This document shows, in pieces, positions 8,710 through 18,113 of a stretch of DNA of 64,000 bases. Positions within the stretch are counted from its first letter, which is position 1. The number at the start of each line of letters is the position of its first letter. Source of the DNA: RUG11690 sp045616665 (lineage in GTDB: Bacteria > Bacteroidota > Bacteroidia > Bacteroidales > WCHB1-69); assembly GCA_045616665.1 (NCBI GenBank), contig JAZLHE010000098.1, positions 1-64,000 of the forward strand, in the 5' to 3' direction. The translations under genes were made by a program, and so were the position numbers. The notes below the pieces were generated by a model. It was not told the origin of the DNA, did no database searches, and was given only the letters and a program-made list of their open reading frames with translations.

Positions 8710-9084
8710 CTATTTTGCGGCAATAGTCTCAATTTCAACCAATGCTCCGAGAGGAAGGTCTTTCACGGCGAAAGCGGCTCTTGCAGGAGGATTGGATGTA
8801 TAATATTTGGCATAAACTTCATTCATCGGTTTGAAGAATGCGATATCGCTCAAGAGACAAGTCGATTTGATGACATTGTCGAAAGTATAGCCGGCTTCTT
8901 TAAGGATAGCAGCAATATTTTTCATTACCTGTTCAGTTTGAGCTTCAATGCCTTCGGGCATTTTACCGGTAGCCGGGTCAACCGGAATTTGACCTGAAAT
9001 GAACAACATTCCGTTGGCTTCAATGGCTTGGCTGTATGGTCCCACTGCTTTGGGGGCATTGTCGGTATGGATAACTTTCTTCAT
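8710..9084 (-). CDS. ridA: RidA family reactive-intermediate deaminase
   Basis: 124 residues, normal for the family. RidA hydrolyses 2-aminoacrylate and related imine intermediates released by PLP enzymes. Seen: the start VIHTDNAPKAVGPYSQAIEA, FISGQIPVDP, the substrate-binding Arg in NPPARAAF and the terminal LVEIETIA with the conserved Glu. The gene lies 39 bases upstream of the ABC-F gene and may be cotranscribed with it from the promoter at 9116-9124. Confidence 0.93.
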   Translation of the reverse strand: MKKVIHTDNAPKAVGPYSQAIEANGMLFISGQIPVDPATGKMPEGIEAQTEQVMKNIAAILKEAGYTFDNVIKSTCLLSDIAFFKPMNEVYAKYYTSNPPARAAFAVKDLPLGALVEIETIAAK

Positions 9085-9115
9085 AGTAAATTTGATTTTT
9101 TAAGTTAATGATTTT

Positions 9116-9124
9116 GCAAAGATA
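9116..9124 (-). promoter_or_regulatory. -7 box ahead of ridA
   Basis: On the minus strand TATCTTTGC, a match to TAnnTTTG, 32 bases before the ridA start codon. Confidence 0.6.
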
Positions 9125-9188
9125 CGATTTTTTTTGATGTATAATTACTTTATTCAGCACGAAAAGTCATTCTATTTTTATCAGGAAC

Positions 9189-10175
9189 TCATAAATGACA
9201 CAAGGAAAAATATTTCTGCATCACGCGCAAGGCAATATAGCGTTCTCTTCGTTCATCGCGGAATTGTGCAACATATTTCTGCGCATTTTGTGACATTTGT
9301 TCTGCTTCTTTGGGATGGGCAGTGTAATAATCCAATTGCTGATGCAAATCACTGTAGTCATCTTTGATTTCAACATAATGCACGCCGCCTTGAAGACGAC
9401 CTTCCATAAACCAGGTTTCGCAGGTGGGGCGGGGCATTACCGCCAAAGAATTGCTCGACATCACCCACTTTAAATTACTGGCCACATCATTGCCTTCCAA
9501 GGCCATAATATACTTGTAATCAAGATGTTCATATAGAGACATTCGCGGAACGATGGTTTTTCCGTCGGGATTGTCGGCCAGAAGACCGCCATTGGCCAGA
9601 GTGTTGGCGGCATCCACGCGCGGATCACTGGCAAATTGTTGTATAAATCGAATACGGTTTTTGCGCGTGCCCACTTGTCCTCTAAAAATAACGCGGTCTT
9701 GTTTATCGGCAAATGGAATCCGGTCATTGACATAAACAAAATGCCGACATTTGTCTAATTTCAGCAGTACCGCATTGGCATTATCTGGCGTAAGACTGCG
9801 GCTTTTGACAATCGTAGGATAGGGTGGAATGTCCCGAATATCTCCAAACAGATAATTCCACGGCAAATCGGGATTAAACCAACGGATAATTTCGCGACTG
9901 TCATAATAATAGGTGCTATTATGGCCTTTTTTGTGCAAATCACCGATTCGCGAAGCGGCAGGTCCCAAATCCGAGGATGTCATCAGCTTGCAATAATAGT
10001 CAACCCGATCAGCGATATATTTTTCATCGTAAAGGCGTGCGCAAATTTCCATTTCTTTCTGCAGTTGTTGACGCGTCCACGAATCCGGAACAAGTTCCCG
10101 AGCCACGGCTTTCAGATAAAATAGAAATTTGGAATTTTTACCGCTATGAAATATGTATTTTAAAGAAGCGTTCAT
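9189..10175 (-). CDS. Glycosyltransferase family 90 (CAP10-like)
   Basis: 328 residues from the ATG at 10175; an upstream TTG would add four residues. The protein resembles the GT90/CAP10-like group (lipopolysaccharide-modifying and POGLUT-like transferases). Supporting segments are VIFRGQVGTRKNRIRFIQQF, the central YEHLDYKYIMALEGNDVASN with KWVMSSNSLAV, and the C-terminal GGVHYVEIKDDYSDL. It probably adds a sugar (often xylose or glucose in this family) to an envelope glycan. No signal peptide or membrane anchor is apparent, so it acts in the cytoplasm. Its own -7 box lies at 10203-10211. No other glycan genes are adjacent. Confidence 0.82.
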   Translation of the reverse strand: MNASLKYIFHSGKNSKFLFYLKAVARELVPDSWTRQQLQKEMEICARLYDEKYIADRVDYYCKLMTSSDLGPAASRIGDLHKKGHNSTYYYDSREIIRWFNPDLPWNYLFGDIRDIPPYPTIVKSRSLTPDNANAVLLKLDKCRHFVYVNDRIPFADKQDRVIFRGQVGTRKNRIRFIQQFASDPRVDAANTLANGGLLADNPDGKTIVPRMSLYEHLDYKYIMALEGNDVASNLKWVMSSNSLAVMPRPTCETWFMEGRLQGGVHYVEIKDDYSDLHQQLDYYTAHPKEAEQMSQNAQKYVAQFRDERRERYIALRVMQKYFSLCHL

Positions 10176-10202
10176 CACGAAGGACAATAATGATTTTGAG
10201 TG

Positions 10203-10211
10203 GCAAAATTA
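10203..10211 (-). promoter_or_regulatory. -7 box ahead of the GT90 gene
   Basis: On the minus strand TAATTTTGC, matching TAnnTTTG, 28 bases before the ATG at 10175. Confidence 0.5.
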
Positions 10212-10230
10212 CGCATTTTTCGGCAAACAA

Positions 10231-10259
10231 AAAAACCCCTGACAAACAGGGGCTTTTTT
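10231..10259 (-). terminator. Terminator of gdhA
   Basis: On the plus strand CCCCTG (10236-10241), loop ACAAA, CAGGGG (10247-10252), bounded by A- and T-tracts. It lies 29 bases past the gdhA stop codon. Confidence 0.8.
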
Positions 10260-10287
10260 ATAAAGAAGACCAAAAGGTCTAAAAGTA

Positions 10288-11631
10288 TTAGTAAGCAATA
10301 CCTTGAGCGATCATAGCGTTGGCAACCTTGATGAAACCAGCGATATTGGCACCCTTAACGTAGTTGATGTAACCGTTCTTTTCGGTACCATATTTAACGC
10401 AGTTTTCGTGGATGTTGTTCATGATGCCGTGTAATTTTTCATCAACTTCGGCAGCAGTCCAAGAAAGGTGCATAGCGTTTTGGCTCATTTCAAGACCTGA
10501 AGTAGCAACGCCACCAGCGTTAGCAGCTTTACCAGGAGCGAAAGAAACTTTCTTCTTCTGTAATGCGGCAACAGCGTCAGCGGTACAACCCATATTAGAA
10601 ACTTCAACAACGTATTTAACCTTGTTGGCGATCAACATCTTGGCATCGTCACCGTTCAATTCGTTCTGGATAGCGCAAGTCATAGCGATTTCGCAAGGAA
10701 CTTCCCATACTTTGTGACCCTTAACGAATTTAGCTGATTTGAACTTCTTGGCGAAAGGTTCAACAACGTTGTTACGTGTTGCGTTCAATTCGTTCATATA
10801 AGCGATCTTTTCAGGAGTGCTGATACCTTCTTCGTCAATGATGTAACCATCAGGACCAGAGATAGCAACTAACTTAGCGCCGAGTTCGGCAAGTTTAAGA
10901 GCCGTACCCCAAGCAACGTTACCGAAACCAGAGATGATGCAGCGTTTGCCTTTCAGTTTGTCTTTCTTAGCAGCCAACATACCTTCCAAGAAATAAACAG
11001 CACCGAAACCGGTAGCTTCTGGACGAATCAAAGAACCGCCCCATTCAAGACCTTTACCAGTGAGAACGCCAACGTGTTCGCCACGGAGTCTCTTATATTG
11101 ACCATACATGAAACCGATTTCACGACCGCCAACACCGATATCACCAGCAGGAACGTCAGTATCAGCACCGATATATTTCTGTAATTCAGTCATGAAAGCT
11201 TGGCAGAAACGCATAACTTCGCCTTCTGATTTGCCCTTAGGATCGAAGTCAGAACCACCTTTGCCACCACCCATTGGGAGAGTAGTCAAAGAGTTTTTGA
11301 AAGTCTGTTCGAAAGCCAAGAATTTCATTGTGTCTTCAGTTACTGTAGGATGGAAACGGATACCGCCCTTGTAAGGTCCGATAGCCATATTGTGTTGTAC
11401 ACGGTAACCACGGTTTACTTGGATATTACCCTTATCGTCAACCCAGGTAACTTTGAATTTGATAATTCTTTCAGGTTCAAGAATTCTTTCTACGATTTTG
11501 TAATTGTCATAGATAGGATTTTCGTTCACGAAATCACAAATGGTTTCCAAAACTTCGGTAGCAGCCTGAATGTACAGAGGTTGTCCCGGATTCTTAGCCG
11601 TTACGTCGGCAACTAATTTTTTAAGATCCAT
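10288..11631 (-). CDS. gdhA: NADP-type glutamate dehydrogenase
   Basis: 447 residues, the length of the hexameric bacterial GDH. It interconverts 2-oxoglutarate plus ammonium and glutamate. Seen: PMGGGKGGSDFDPKG with the catalytic Lys, the substrate loop PAGDIGVGGREIGFMYGQYK, the Rossmann motif GFGNVAWGTA and ANAGGVATSGLEMSQNA. Overall character is that of the NADP-dependent biosynthetic type. Codons are strongly biased toward preferred forms compared with neighbours, suggesting high expression. A single gene with its own promoter (11675) and terminator. Confidence 0.96.
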   Translation of the reverse strand: MDLKKLVADVTAKNPGQPLYIQAATEVLETICDFVNENPIYDNYKIVERILEPERIIKFKVTWVDDKGNIQVNRGYRVQHNMAIGPYKGGIRFHPTVTEDTMKFLAFEQTFKNSLTTLPMGGGKGGSDFDPKGKSEGEVMRFCQAFMTELQKYIGADTDVPAGDIGVGGREIGFMYGQYKRLRGEHVGVLTGKGLEWGGSLIRPEATGFGAVYFLEGMLAAKKDKLKGKRCIISGFGNVAWGTALKLAELGAKLVAISGPDGYIIDEEGISTPEKIAYMNELNATRNNVVEPFAKKFKSAKFVKGHKVWEVPCEIAMTCAIQNELNGDDAKMLIANKVKYVVEVSNMGCTADAVAALQKKKVSFAPGKAANAGGVATSGLEMSQNAMHLSWTAAEVDEKLHGIMNNIHENCVKYGTEKNGYINYVKGANIAGFIKVANAMIAQGIAY

Positions 11632-11674
11632 AGTATATGTTTTTTAAAAGGTTTGTGTTAATCTTTTTTCGTGT

Positions 11675-11683
11675 GCAAAGGTA
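11675..11683 (-). promoter_or_regulatory. -7 box ahead of gdhA
   Basis: On the minus strand TACCTTTGC, a good TAnnTTTG match, 44 bases before the gdhA ATG. Confidence 0.6.
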
Positions 11684-11728
11684 TGAATTTTTTTCGAATT
11701 TTATTCGTTTCTTATAAAATATTTTTCC

Positions 11729-12094
11729 TCATTTAAATATGAAGTAAACGGCCAACACCAAAAATGTGAATCCAATCAAATGGTTATACGTAAGATGTTG
11801 ATTTTTAAACACTAACAAAGTGAATACAGTGAACACCGTCAAGGTAATCGCTTCTTGAATGACCTTCAATTGCCACAAATTAAAAGGACCCCCGTTATCG
11901 ACAAAGCCGATTTTGTTGGCAGGAACTTGAAAGCAATATTCAATGAAGGCAATACCCCAGCTGATTACGATCGTGAGGGGCAAACTTAAATTGCTTAGCC
12001 AACTGACATCCTTGAATTTCAGGTGTCCATACCAAGCACAAGTCATAAAAACGTTAGCAATAATTAGAAGAACTATAGTATAAACAGCTTTCAT
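11729..12094 (-). CDS. DUF486 / DMT-like small membrane protein
   Basis: 121 residues with four hydrophobic segments (about 4-24, 33-52, 75-95, 100-120). The start KAVYTIVLLIIANVFMTCAW with YGHLKFK, and SWGIAFIEYCFQVPANKIG, are characteristic of the DUF486 family, which is related to small drug/metabolite transporters. Function unknown. Its ATG overlaps the recJ stop by 4 bases (ATGA), so it is translationally coupled to recJ. Confidence 0.85.
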   Translation of the reverse strand: MKAVYTIVLLIIANVFMTCAWYGHLKFKDVSWLSNLSLPLTIVISWGIAFIEYCFQVPANKIGFVDNGGPFNLWQLKVIQEAITLTVFTVFTLLVFKNQHLTYNHLIGFTFLVLAVYFIFK

Positions 12095-13866
12095 AAGTTT
12101 TCGTTGGCACGAATATCTTTAATGTTGAGTTGTATGGTAGTTTTATTATTCCAATTGTTTTCTTCCACGTGATAGACGATATCAAATTTCTTCTTGTTGG
12201 TAATCAAGTCGAATTTTTCGTGAAGATTATAACCAATGCCGTCCAACGGTTGCGTTGACTTGTCAGGATACAGCACCCTCATTTTGACGTGTTTTCCCTT
12301 GTTTCCAACGACTTTTCCGTTACCTTCTTCAACGACACCATTCGATTGAAAAACAGGAGCCATATTGCCCGGTCCAAAGGGTGCAAAGCGATTGAGATTG
12401 GCAACAAAATTGGTTGTAATGTCCGACAGGTCCAAGGCCAAATCCACATTGATTTCAGGAACGTATGCGTCTTCCTCGAGATTTTCTGCCACATATTGTT
12501 CAAAGCGTTCCTTAAACTCTTCCAGATTTTCTTCTTTCATAGACAATCCGGCCGCAAATTTATGGCCGCCGAAATCTTCCAACAAGTCCGAGCAGCTGTC
12601 GATACCGTCATAAATGTTGAATTCTTTGACGGAGCGTGCCGAGCCGGTAATCAAGCCGTTGGAAGAACGCGTCAGCACGATGGTCGGCTTGTAAAATTCC
12701 TCCACCAGACGAGATGCCACGATTCCGATAATACCCTTAAACCAGTTGGGATTGTATATCACAATGCTCTTCCGGTTGATATATTCGTGGGTGTTTTTGA
12801 TCATATTGACGGCCTCTTCGGTCGCATTTCTGTCTTGTTCTTTTCGTTGCTCGTTCTGGTTATTGATATTGTCGCCAATGTCGGACGACTTGTCCTCGTC
12901 TTCACAAATAAACAAGCGGACAGATTCCTTACCGCTTTTCATTCTGCCGGCGGCATTAATGCGCGGTCCCACATAAAACACCAGGTCGGTAATGGAAATC
13001 ACGCGGTTGAAAATCGTTTCTTCTTTGAAAGGATAATGGACTTTGATTCCTGATTTTTCCAAAATTGACTTGATTCCCACACGCGGGAAACGATTGATCA
13101 TTTCAAGTCCATAATGGGCTAAAATTCGATTTTCTCCAGTAATGGCCACGATGTCGGAAGCGATACTCACCGCCACCAAATCCATTCGTGACAACCACAA
13201 CTGGTCAGGGAGGTCAAATTTTTTGCAATATCCCTGAATCAGTTTAAAACCAACGCCGCAACCTGACAATTCCTTGTAAGGGTAGGGGCAATCACTGCGC
13301 TTGGGGTCCAACACGGCAACGGCGTGCGGTAACTCATCACCTTCCAAATGATGATCGCAAACAATCACATCAATGCCATACTTGTTGGCAATGTCGATTT
13401 TGTCGTTGGCTTTGATGCCGCAATCTAATGAGATAAGCAGGTTGATGCCACGCTCGTAGCAATATTCGACACCTTCTTCGGAAATACCATAACCTTCGCT
13501 GTAACGGTCTGGAATGTAAAATTCTACAAATTTATCCGAATCCGTACCGATGATTTCACAAAGGAACGAGTAAAACAATGCCACAGCCGAAGTTCCATCC
13601 ACATCATAGTCGCCATAAACCATTATTTTTTCGTTATTAATAATAGCTTTGGACAAGCGTTCAACGGCCTTGTCCATATCTTTCATTAGAAAAGGATCGT
13701 GTAGTTTATTGATGTCTGGATTGAAGAACTCGTCGGCCTGATCAACCGTCGTGATGCCGCGAGAAATAAGCAAAGAGGCTAAAGGTCGCTCAATCTTCAG
13801 TTTCTCGCTCAACTCTTCAACGGCTTTGTCGTCAGGTTGTTCCGAATTAATCCATCTTTTATTCAT
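12091..13866 (-). CDS. recJ: Single-stranded-DNA-specific exonuclease RecJ
   Basis: 591 residues from the ATG at 13866 (MNKRWINSE); an in-frame start 45 bases upstream lies beyond the promoter box and is unlikely. A 5'-3' single-strand exonuclease in recombination and mismatch repair. Seen: the DHH-domain motifs VYGDYDVDGTSAVAL and VCDHHLEGDELP, the SLDCGIKAND segment, the DHHA1 motif GGHKFAAGLSM and a C-terminal OB-fold. Length is typical. Coupled to the DUF486 gene downstream. dnaA lies just upstream on the same strand, with a -7 box between them. Confidence 0.95.
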   Translation of the reverse strand: MNKRWINSEQPDDKAVEELSEKLKIERPLASLLISRGITTVDQADEFFNPDINKLHDPFLMKDMDKAVERLSKAIINNEKIMVYGDYDVDGTSAVALFYSFLCEIIGTDSDKFVEFYIPDRYSEGYGISEEGVEYCYERGINLLISLDCGIKANDKIDIANKYGIDVIVCDHHLEGDELPHAVAVLDPKRSDCPYPYKELSGCGVGFKLIQGYCKKFDLPDQLWLSRMDLVAVSIASDIVAITGENRILAHYGLEMINRFPRVGIKSILEKSGIKVHYPFKEETIFNRVISITDLVFYVGPRINAAGRMKSGKESVRLFICEDEDKSSDIGDNINNQNEQRKEQDRNATEEAVNMIKNTHEYINRKSIVIYNPNWFKGIIGIVASRLVEEFYKPTIVLTRSSNGLITGSARSVKEFNIYDGIDSCSDLLEDFGGHKFAAGLSMKEENLEEFKERFEQYVAENLEEDAYVPEINVDLALDLSDITTNFVANLNRFAPFGPGNMAPVFQSNGVVEEGNGKVVGNKGKHVKMRVLYPDKSTQPLDGIGYNLHEKFDLITNKKKFDIVYHVEENNWNNKTTIQLNIKDIRANENL

Positions 13867-13889
13867 TTTGTATATTATATATTTAGGTC

Positions 13890-13898
13890 GCAAATATA
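13890..13898 (-). promoter_or_regulatory. -7 box ahead of recJ
   Basis: On the minus strand TATATTTGC, matching TAnnTTTG, 24 bases before the recJ ATG, in the 52-base gap behind dnaA. Confidence 0.6.
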
Positions 13899-13918
13899 TA
13901 AAAAAAATCAATAAGTTG

Positions 13919-15367
13919 CTACAATTTCATCTTTTTTTCTATTTCATCTATGGCAAGTCTGATTTTTTTGTCGGTTTCGTAAAGGTTATTGATGGTTCTA
14001 CAGGCATGCAAAACGGTGGCGTGATCCTTGTTTCCGCAATATGCGCCAATGGTTGACAAAGGCAATTTGGTATATTTTTTCGCAAAATACATACTCAATT
14101 GGCGTGCCTGCACAATCTCACGCTTACGCGTTTTGGCATTAATCATATCAATGGAGATGTGGAATTGATCACATATCACCTTCTGAATGTATTCGATGGA
14201 AATCTCCTTGGCCGTACTCTTGACATACTTGTCAATCATTTCCTTGGCCAAATCAACGGTAATGGCTTTGCGATTCAGTGACGCCTGGGCCAAAATAGCA
14301 ATCATAGCACCCTCTAACTCTCTGGTATTCGAAGTGATACGTAGTGACAGATAATCTATTACTTCAGGTGGAAATTCAATGCCGTTGTTTTCCAATTTTT
14401 TGCGCAAAATGGCTATTCTCGTCTCCAGGTCCGGCACTTGCAAATCGGCCGTCAAGCCCCATTTGAAACGAGAAAGCAGGCGAGGTTCAAATCCCGCAAT
14501 TTCAACCGGTGACTTATCCGCCGTGATGACAATTTGCTTTCCTTTCTGGTGCAGATGGTTGAAGATATGGAAGAACGCCTCCTGCGTTTTGCCTTTTCCA
14601 CCGGAAATAAATTGAATATCGTCAATAATCAACACATCCACTGACTGATAAAAGAAAATGAAGTCATTGACATTGCCGTTTTTCACGGATTCGACATATT
14701 GCTGGAAAAACAAGTCCGAATTAACGTACAAAACGGTTTTATCAGGATGGAACACCTTGGTTTGCAAGCCGATGGCGTGAGCAAGGTGTGTTTTTCCCAA
14801 ACCCACTTCAGAATAAATGAACAAAGGATTGAAAGCAGTTCCACCCGGATCTTTGGCTACAGCCCAACCAGCTGAACGAGCTAAACGGTTACAATCTCCT
14901 TCAATATAATTGTCAAAATTCAAGGATTCAATCAGGTTGGAATTGATTTTCTGCTTTTTCAGCCCTGGTGCGACGAAAGGATTGGGAATGACCTTGTTAG
15001 GCGCATTATACACGTCAATTGGCGGTTTTACGGCCGGATTGTTCACAGCGGGACGATAACTGGAAGGCAGGGTGATGGTCTTGGACTGTTCAGGTACGTT
15101 TTGCTTTTCCATCAGCACCTTGTATTGCAATTTTCCATTGACACCGAGTTCCCTTTTTATTACCTTTTTCAATAAGTTGACATAATGTTCTTCTAACCAT
15201 TCGTAGAACAAGTGACTGGGTAGTTGGATAATTAATGTGGAATTTTCTATCGCAACTGGAACAATGGGGACAAACCAGGTATTGTAAGCGTCAGCCTCAA
15301 TATTGTCCTTGATGATTGCCAGACAATTCTTCCAAACCGCATTGTAATCCTTTGTAATCGTATTCAT
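13919..15367 (-). CDS. dnaA: Chromosomal replication initiator DnaA
   Basis: 482 residues. Domain I (1-90) begins TKDYNAVWKNCLAIIKDNIE; a variable linker follows. The AAA+ domain III has Walker A SEVGLGKTHLAHAIG, Walker B VLIIDDIQFISGKGK-type and the arginine-finger region EPRLLSRFKWGL. Domain IV carries the DNA-binding signature NKDHATVLHACRTINNLY near residue 447. It melts oriC and is also a transcription factor. dnaN is not adjacent, which is common in Bacteroidota. No convincing DnaA-box cluster is visible in the 378 bases upstream, so oriC is probably elsewhere. Confidence 0.97.
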   Translation of the reverse strand: MNTITKDYNAVWKNCLAIIKDNIEADAYNTWFVPIVPVAIENSTLIIQLPSHLFYEWLEEHYVNLLKKVIKRELGVNGKLQYKVLMEKQNVPEQSKTITLPSSYRPAVNNPAVKPPIDVYNAPNKVIPNPFVAPGLKKQKINSNLIESLNFDNYIEGDCNRLARSAGWAVAKDPGGTAFNPLFIYSEVGLGKTHLAHAIGLQTKVFHPDKTVLYVNSDLFFQQYVESVKNGNVNDFIFFYQSVDVLIIDDIQFISGGKGKTQEAFFHIFNHLHQKGKQIVITADKSPVEIAGFEPRLLSRFKWGLTADLQVPDLETRIAILRKKLENNGIEFPPEVIDYLSLRITSNTRELEGAMIAILAQASLNRKAITVDLAKEMIDKYVKSTAKEISIEYIQKVICDQFHISIDMINAKTRKREIVQARQLSMYFAKKYTKLPLSTIGAYCGNKDHATVLHACRTINNLYETDKKIRLAIDEIEKKMKL

Positions 15368-15670
15368 CGTTTCCGAAATTCTTTTTTAGTCGTAATTACT
15401 TGTATTTGAATAAATTAACAGAAATAACTTTCTCGTTTTTTGATGATACAAAAATGAACAAAAAAAAGTTGAAAAAATGCAAATATGATGCTTGATTTTT
15501 AAAAAACTTTGTATATAGTGAAATGAGGGTTTTCGCCACCTCAAAAATATAAGTTGTTTGATTTCAGCATTATATGTTTTCAACAATATGAAATAATCAC
15601 TTAAGTGATTCAAAATCAATATAATACATATTTATTTATTAACAATTCCGGATTTAATTTAAAAAAGATG
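15368..15670. other. AT-rich intergenic region between dnaA and a lipoprotein gene
   Basis: Divergent spacer of about 300 bases. It contains a perfect 16-base palindrome (annotated) and A/T tracts but no gene and no good DnaA box. The dnaA promoter must lie here, though no clear minus-strand TAnnTTTG was found. Confidence 0.5.
15595..15610. promoter_or_regulatory. Perfect 16-base palindrome upstream of dnaA
   Basis: AATCACTTAAGTGATT is fully self-complementary. It lies about 230 bases upstream of dnaA and 76 bases before the -7 box of the divergent lipoprotein gene, a plausible binding site for a dimeric regulator. Confidence 0.4.
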
Positions 15671-15679
15671 TATTTTTGC
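15671..15679 (+). promoter_or_regulatory. -7 box ahead of the 15.7-kb lipoprotein gene
   Basis: TATTTTTGC, a full match to the Bacteroidota -7 element, 67 bases before the ATG at 15746. Confidence 0.65.
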
Positions 15680-15745
15680 ACTCCAAAAGGTAAACATAAA
15701 GATATATACATTAATTTATTCTATAAACCTAAAAATTATTTTATT

Positions 15746-16207
15746 ATGAAAAAAGCACTATTTATCATTGCCGCAGTAGCTATGGTGTTCTCACTGAATT
15801 CTTGTAACAAGCAAAATTCTACATACGGTGGAACATACGTAGGCTCTTATCAATTTTTCAAACAAAATTCACCCAATGTTGATTCAGTTAGAAACAACAA
15901 AAAACTTCCCGTTCTTCAATTAACCGACAACAGCGTTTCTGTTTTTGACGTTATTCCATTGTCAAAAGCATCAGAAGGCATTTATGAAACCAGCGAAGAA
16001 GGAACTTCATTCTTGACCACTATTTTGAGTACATTTGGCGTAGGTGCCGGTGTGAATGAAAGTATCAAGGCGGTTAAGTTGCGTGCCGATTTCACGGTTT
16101 CCCAACACCTTACTTTCACGATGGCATACGAAGTAAGTCTTTTGCAAGGTCTTGCCAATACCGAAATCCGTATTCTTCAGTTTGATGGCGACAAACAGGT
16201 CAAATAG
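15746..16207 (+). CDS. Small lipoprotein of unknown function
   Basis: 153 residues from the ATG at 15746, which gives a clean SPII signal (MKKALFIIAAVAMVFSLNSC, lipid-modified Cys about residue 20). Earlier in-frame starts precede the promoter. The mature part has no motif I recognise; it contains a Gly-rich hydrophobic stretch (TILSTFGVGAGV) and ends in alternating beta-type sequence. The 3' neighbour, 25 bases on, is a T9SS cargo protein, so the two are probably cotranscribed envelope proteins. Confidence 0.75.
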   Translation: MKKALFIIAAVAMVFSLNSCNKQNSTYGGTYVGSYQFFKQNSPNVDSVRNNKKLPVLQLTDNSVSVFDVIPLSKASEGIYETSEEGTSFLTTILSTFGVGAGVNESIKAVKLRADFTVSQHLTFTMAYEVSLLQGLANTEIRILQFDGDKQVK

Positions 16208-16232
16208 TTAGTAATCCTAAAGATTCAATTTT

Positions 16233-18050
16233 ATGAAAAAAGTATTATTGTCTTTTGTGGCCATTATTGCCTCTTTGGGGTTGTTTGCCCAGGATCCTGT
16301 CAATTTGGCCTATTTCCCGTTCTCTACCATCGACTCTGCCCCCAATACACAGACCATTATCCAAGCGGAAGCCGGATTATTGATGGAATACGCTACATTA
16401 TATATGGACGGAAGCAACGGCTCTTCTTCCTACGATCCAGCTACCGAATTAAATCGTTTTTCCGGGAATGCCGTCAACCTTATGGAAGGCTTTACCAACA
16501 GTTATGATTTGGCCATTAGAAACACTACTGCCAACGGCAAGTCTGTCGTTTTTAAGATTTCCACCGAAGGTTTTCAAGACCTTACAATCTCATACGCATA
16601 CAGAAGAACAGCAACAGGTTTCAACCACTGCGTATGGTCATATAGCGTTAACGGTACCGACTTTACAGAAGCCGTTACCAAAACATACAACGGGACTATT
16701 TCTCCTGCACAATTGGAAACGGTAGATCTCTCCGGCATTAACGCTTTGGATGACCAGGAAAACGTATATTTGCGACTGACACTTTCTGGCTGCTCTTCCG
16801 CTTCCGGAAACAACCGTATCGATAACGTTCAGTTTAATGCCAATCCTGGTGGTCCCGACATTTATCCACCCCGCATCCTGAGTGCGACCGCTGTTGATTC
16901 GTCAACTATTTCTCTTGTGTTCAATGAAGAATTAGACGAAACTACAGCCACTGACGTGAATAATTACACCATTGATGGCGGATATGAAATCACCGGTATC
17001 GAATTGATCGTGAATGTCGTTGAATTAACCGTTAGTCCTGCACTTGCTGACGGAAGCATCTGTCAAATTTTGATTGAAAACATTGAAGACTTATTTGGAA
17101 ATGTGATGCTTCCTGACACACAATATGTAGAATATGGTATAAATCCTGAATTCCAATGCAATAGTATCGCCGAATTGAGAACAAAGTTGGATTTCAGCGA
17201 CCATTCCGGCAGAGTAGTCGATAATGTTGAATACAGATTAAACAACAGTGTTATTATCACGGCAAAAGCCGCCTATAATAACCAAAAAGTCATTCAAGAC
17301 GAGACGGGTGCCATTTTGATTTTTGATGAACACAACATCTTGGATCCAAACAACAACCTGGAAATTGGTGATAAAATCAGCGGACTTTACGGTACATTGA
17401 CAAATTATTTCGGATTCCTTGAATTTGTCCCGACACGTACTTACGAATCATTTGACGGATTTATGCAAACAGTTGATCCAATGGTGATTGCTTTAAGCCA
17501 ACTCAACGATGAGAACTTCATGTCTGCTCACCAAGCTGAACTTATCACATTGGAAAACGCTTCCATCACCTCTACGGGTGTTTTCTCCAAACTCACTCGC
17601 TACGACGTGGCTCAGGAAGGTGTTACCGCTCCAGCTTTGTACCCTTATTTCCAAGATGTTGACTACTTGTCACAAGGTATTCCTACCGGTGTAACTCAGA
17701 ATATTACGGGAATAAATTTTGCCACCTCGAAAATAGGAAGCAACAATTACGATTTCAGATATTATATCGTTCCTCGTTCAAGTAGTGATATGACCGCGAT
17801 GACCGGCATTTTGGATATGGGCGGACAAGAGATCAGCATTTATCCAAATCCAACTACCGACTTTATCAATATTAATATTGATAATGCCAACAGAATTGAA
17901 ATTTATGATATGAACGGCAGGCAAATAGCATCTCAAAACATTACGAACAATGGCACGATTTCTATGTTGAATTTCGCCAATGGTGCGTACATTTTAAGAG
18001 TAATGCAAGACAATACGGTGCTTGGTTCAACCAAAATCATTAAAAGATAG
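16233..18050 (+). CDS. T9SS type A sorting-domain protein, multidomain
   Basis: 605 residues. Signal peptide MKKVLLSFVAIIASLGLFA, cleaved before QDPV. Residues about 20-205 resemble a beta-sandwich binding domain (SYAYRRTATGFNHCVWSYSV). Residues about 210-300 are an SbsA-like Ig domain (PPRILSATAVDSSTISLVF). Residues 310-420 look like an OB-type DUF5689/DUF6359 domain (YNNQKVIQDETGAILIFDE). The last about 75 residues are a complete type A sorting domain (SIYPNPTTDFININID, YDMNGRQIA, NGAYILRV). The protein is therefore exported by the PorX-regulated type IX system to the surface or medium. Substrate unknown. A terminator follows. Confidence 0.88.
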   Translation: MKKVLLSFVAIIASLGLFAQDPVNLAYFPFSTIDSAPNTQTIIQAEAGLLMEYATLYMDGSNGSSSYDPATELNRFSGNAVNLMEGFTNSYDLAIRNTTANGKSVVFKISTEGFQDLTISYAYRRTATGFNHCVWSYSVNGTDFTEAVTKTYNGTISPAQLETVDLSGINALDDQENVYLRLTLSGCSSASGNNRIDNVQFNANPGGPDIYPPRILSATAVDSSTISLVFNEELDETTATDVNNYTIDGGYEITGIELIVNVVELTVSPALADGSICQILIENIEDLFGNVMLPDTQYVEYGINPEFQCNSIAELRTKLDFSDHSGRVVDNVEYRLNNSVIITAKAAYNNQKVIQDETGAILIFDEHNILDPNNNLEIGDKISGLYGTLTNYFGFLEFVPTRTYESFDGFMQTVDPMVIALSQLNDENFMSAHQAELITLENASITSTGVFSKLTRYDVAQEGVTAPALYPYFQDVDYLSQGIPTGVTQNITGINFATSKIGSNNYDFRYYIVPRSSSDMTAMTGILDMGGQEISIYPNPTTDFININIDNANRIEIYDMNGRQIASQNITNNGTISMLNFANGAYILRVMQDNTVLGSTKIIKR

Positions 18051-18077
18051 GGTAGTATCATTTATATCTGAAAAAGC

Positions 18078-18113
18078 AAAAACGGGGTTGAAATTTCAAT
18101 CCCGTTTTCTTTT
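18078..18113 (+). terminator. Terminator of the T9SS cargo gene
   Basis: AAAACGGGGTTGAA and TTCAATCCCGTTTT form a long near-perfect stem (one mismatch) followed by CTTTTG. It starts 28 bases after the stop codon. Confidence 0.75.

Noticed and set aside
12289..13053. 254-residue plus-strand frame opposite recJ
   Set aside because: Shadow of a well-supported RecJ with all motifs in the other frame.
15368..15745. oriC beside dnaA
   Set aside because: The spacer is AT-rich, but I find no TTATCCACA-like cluster, so the origin cannot be supported here.
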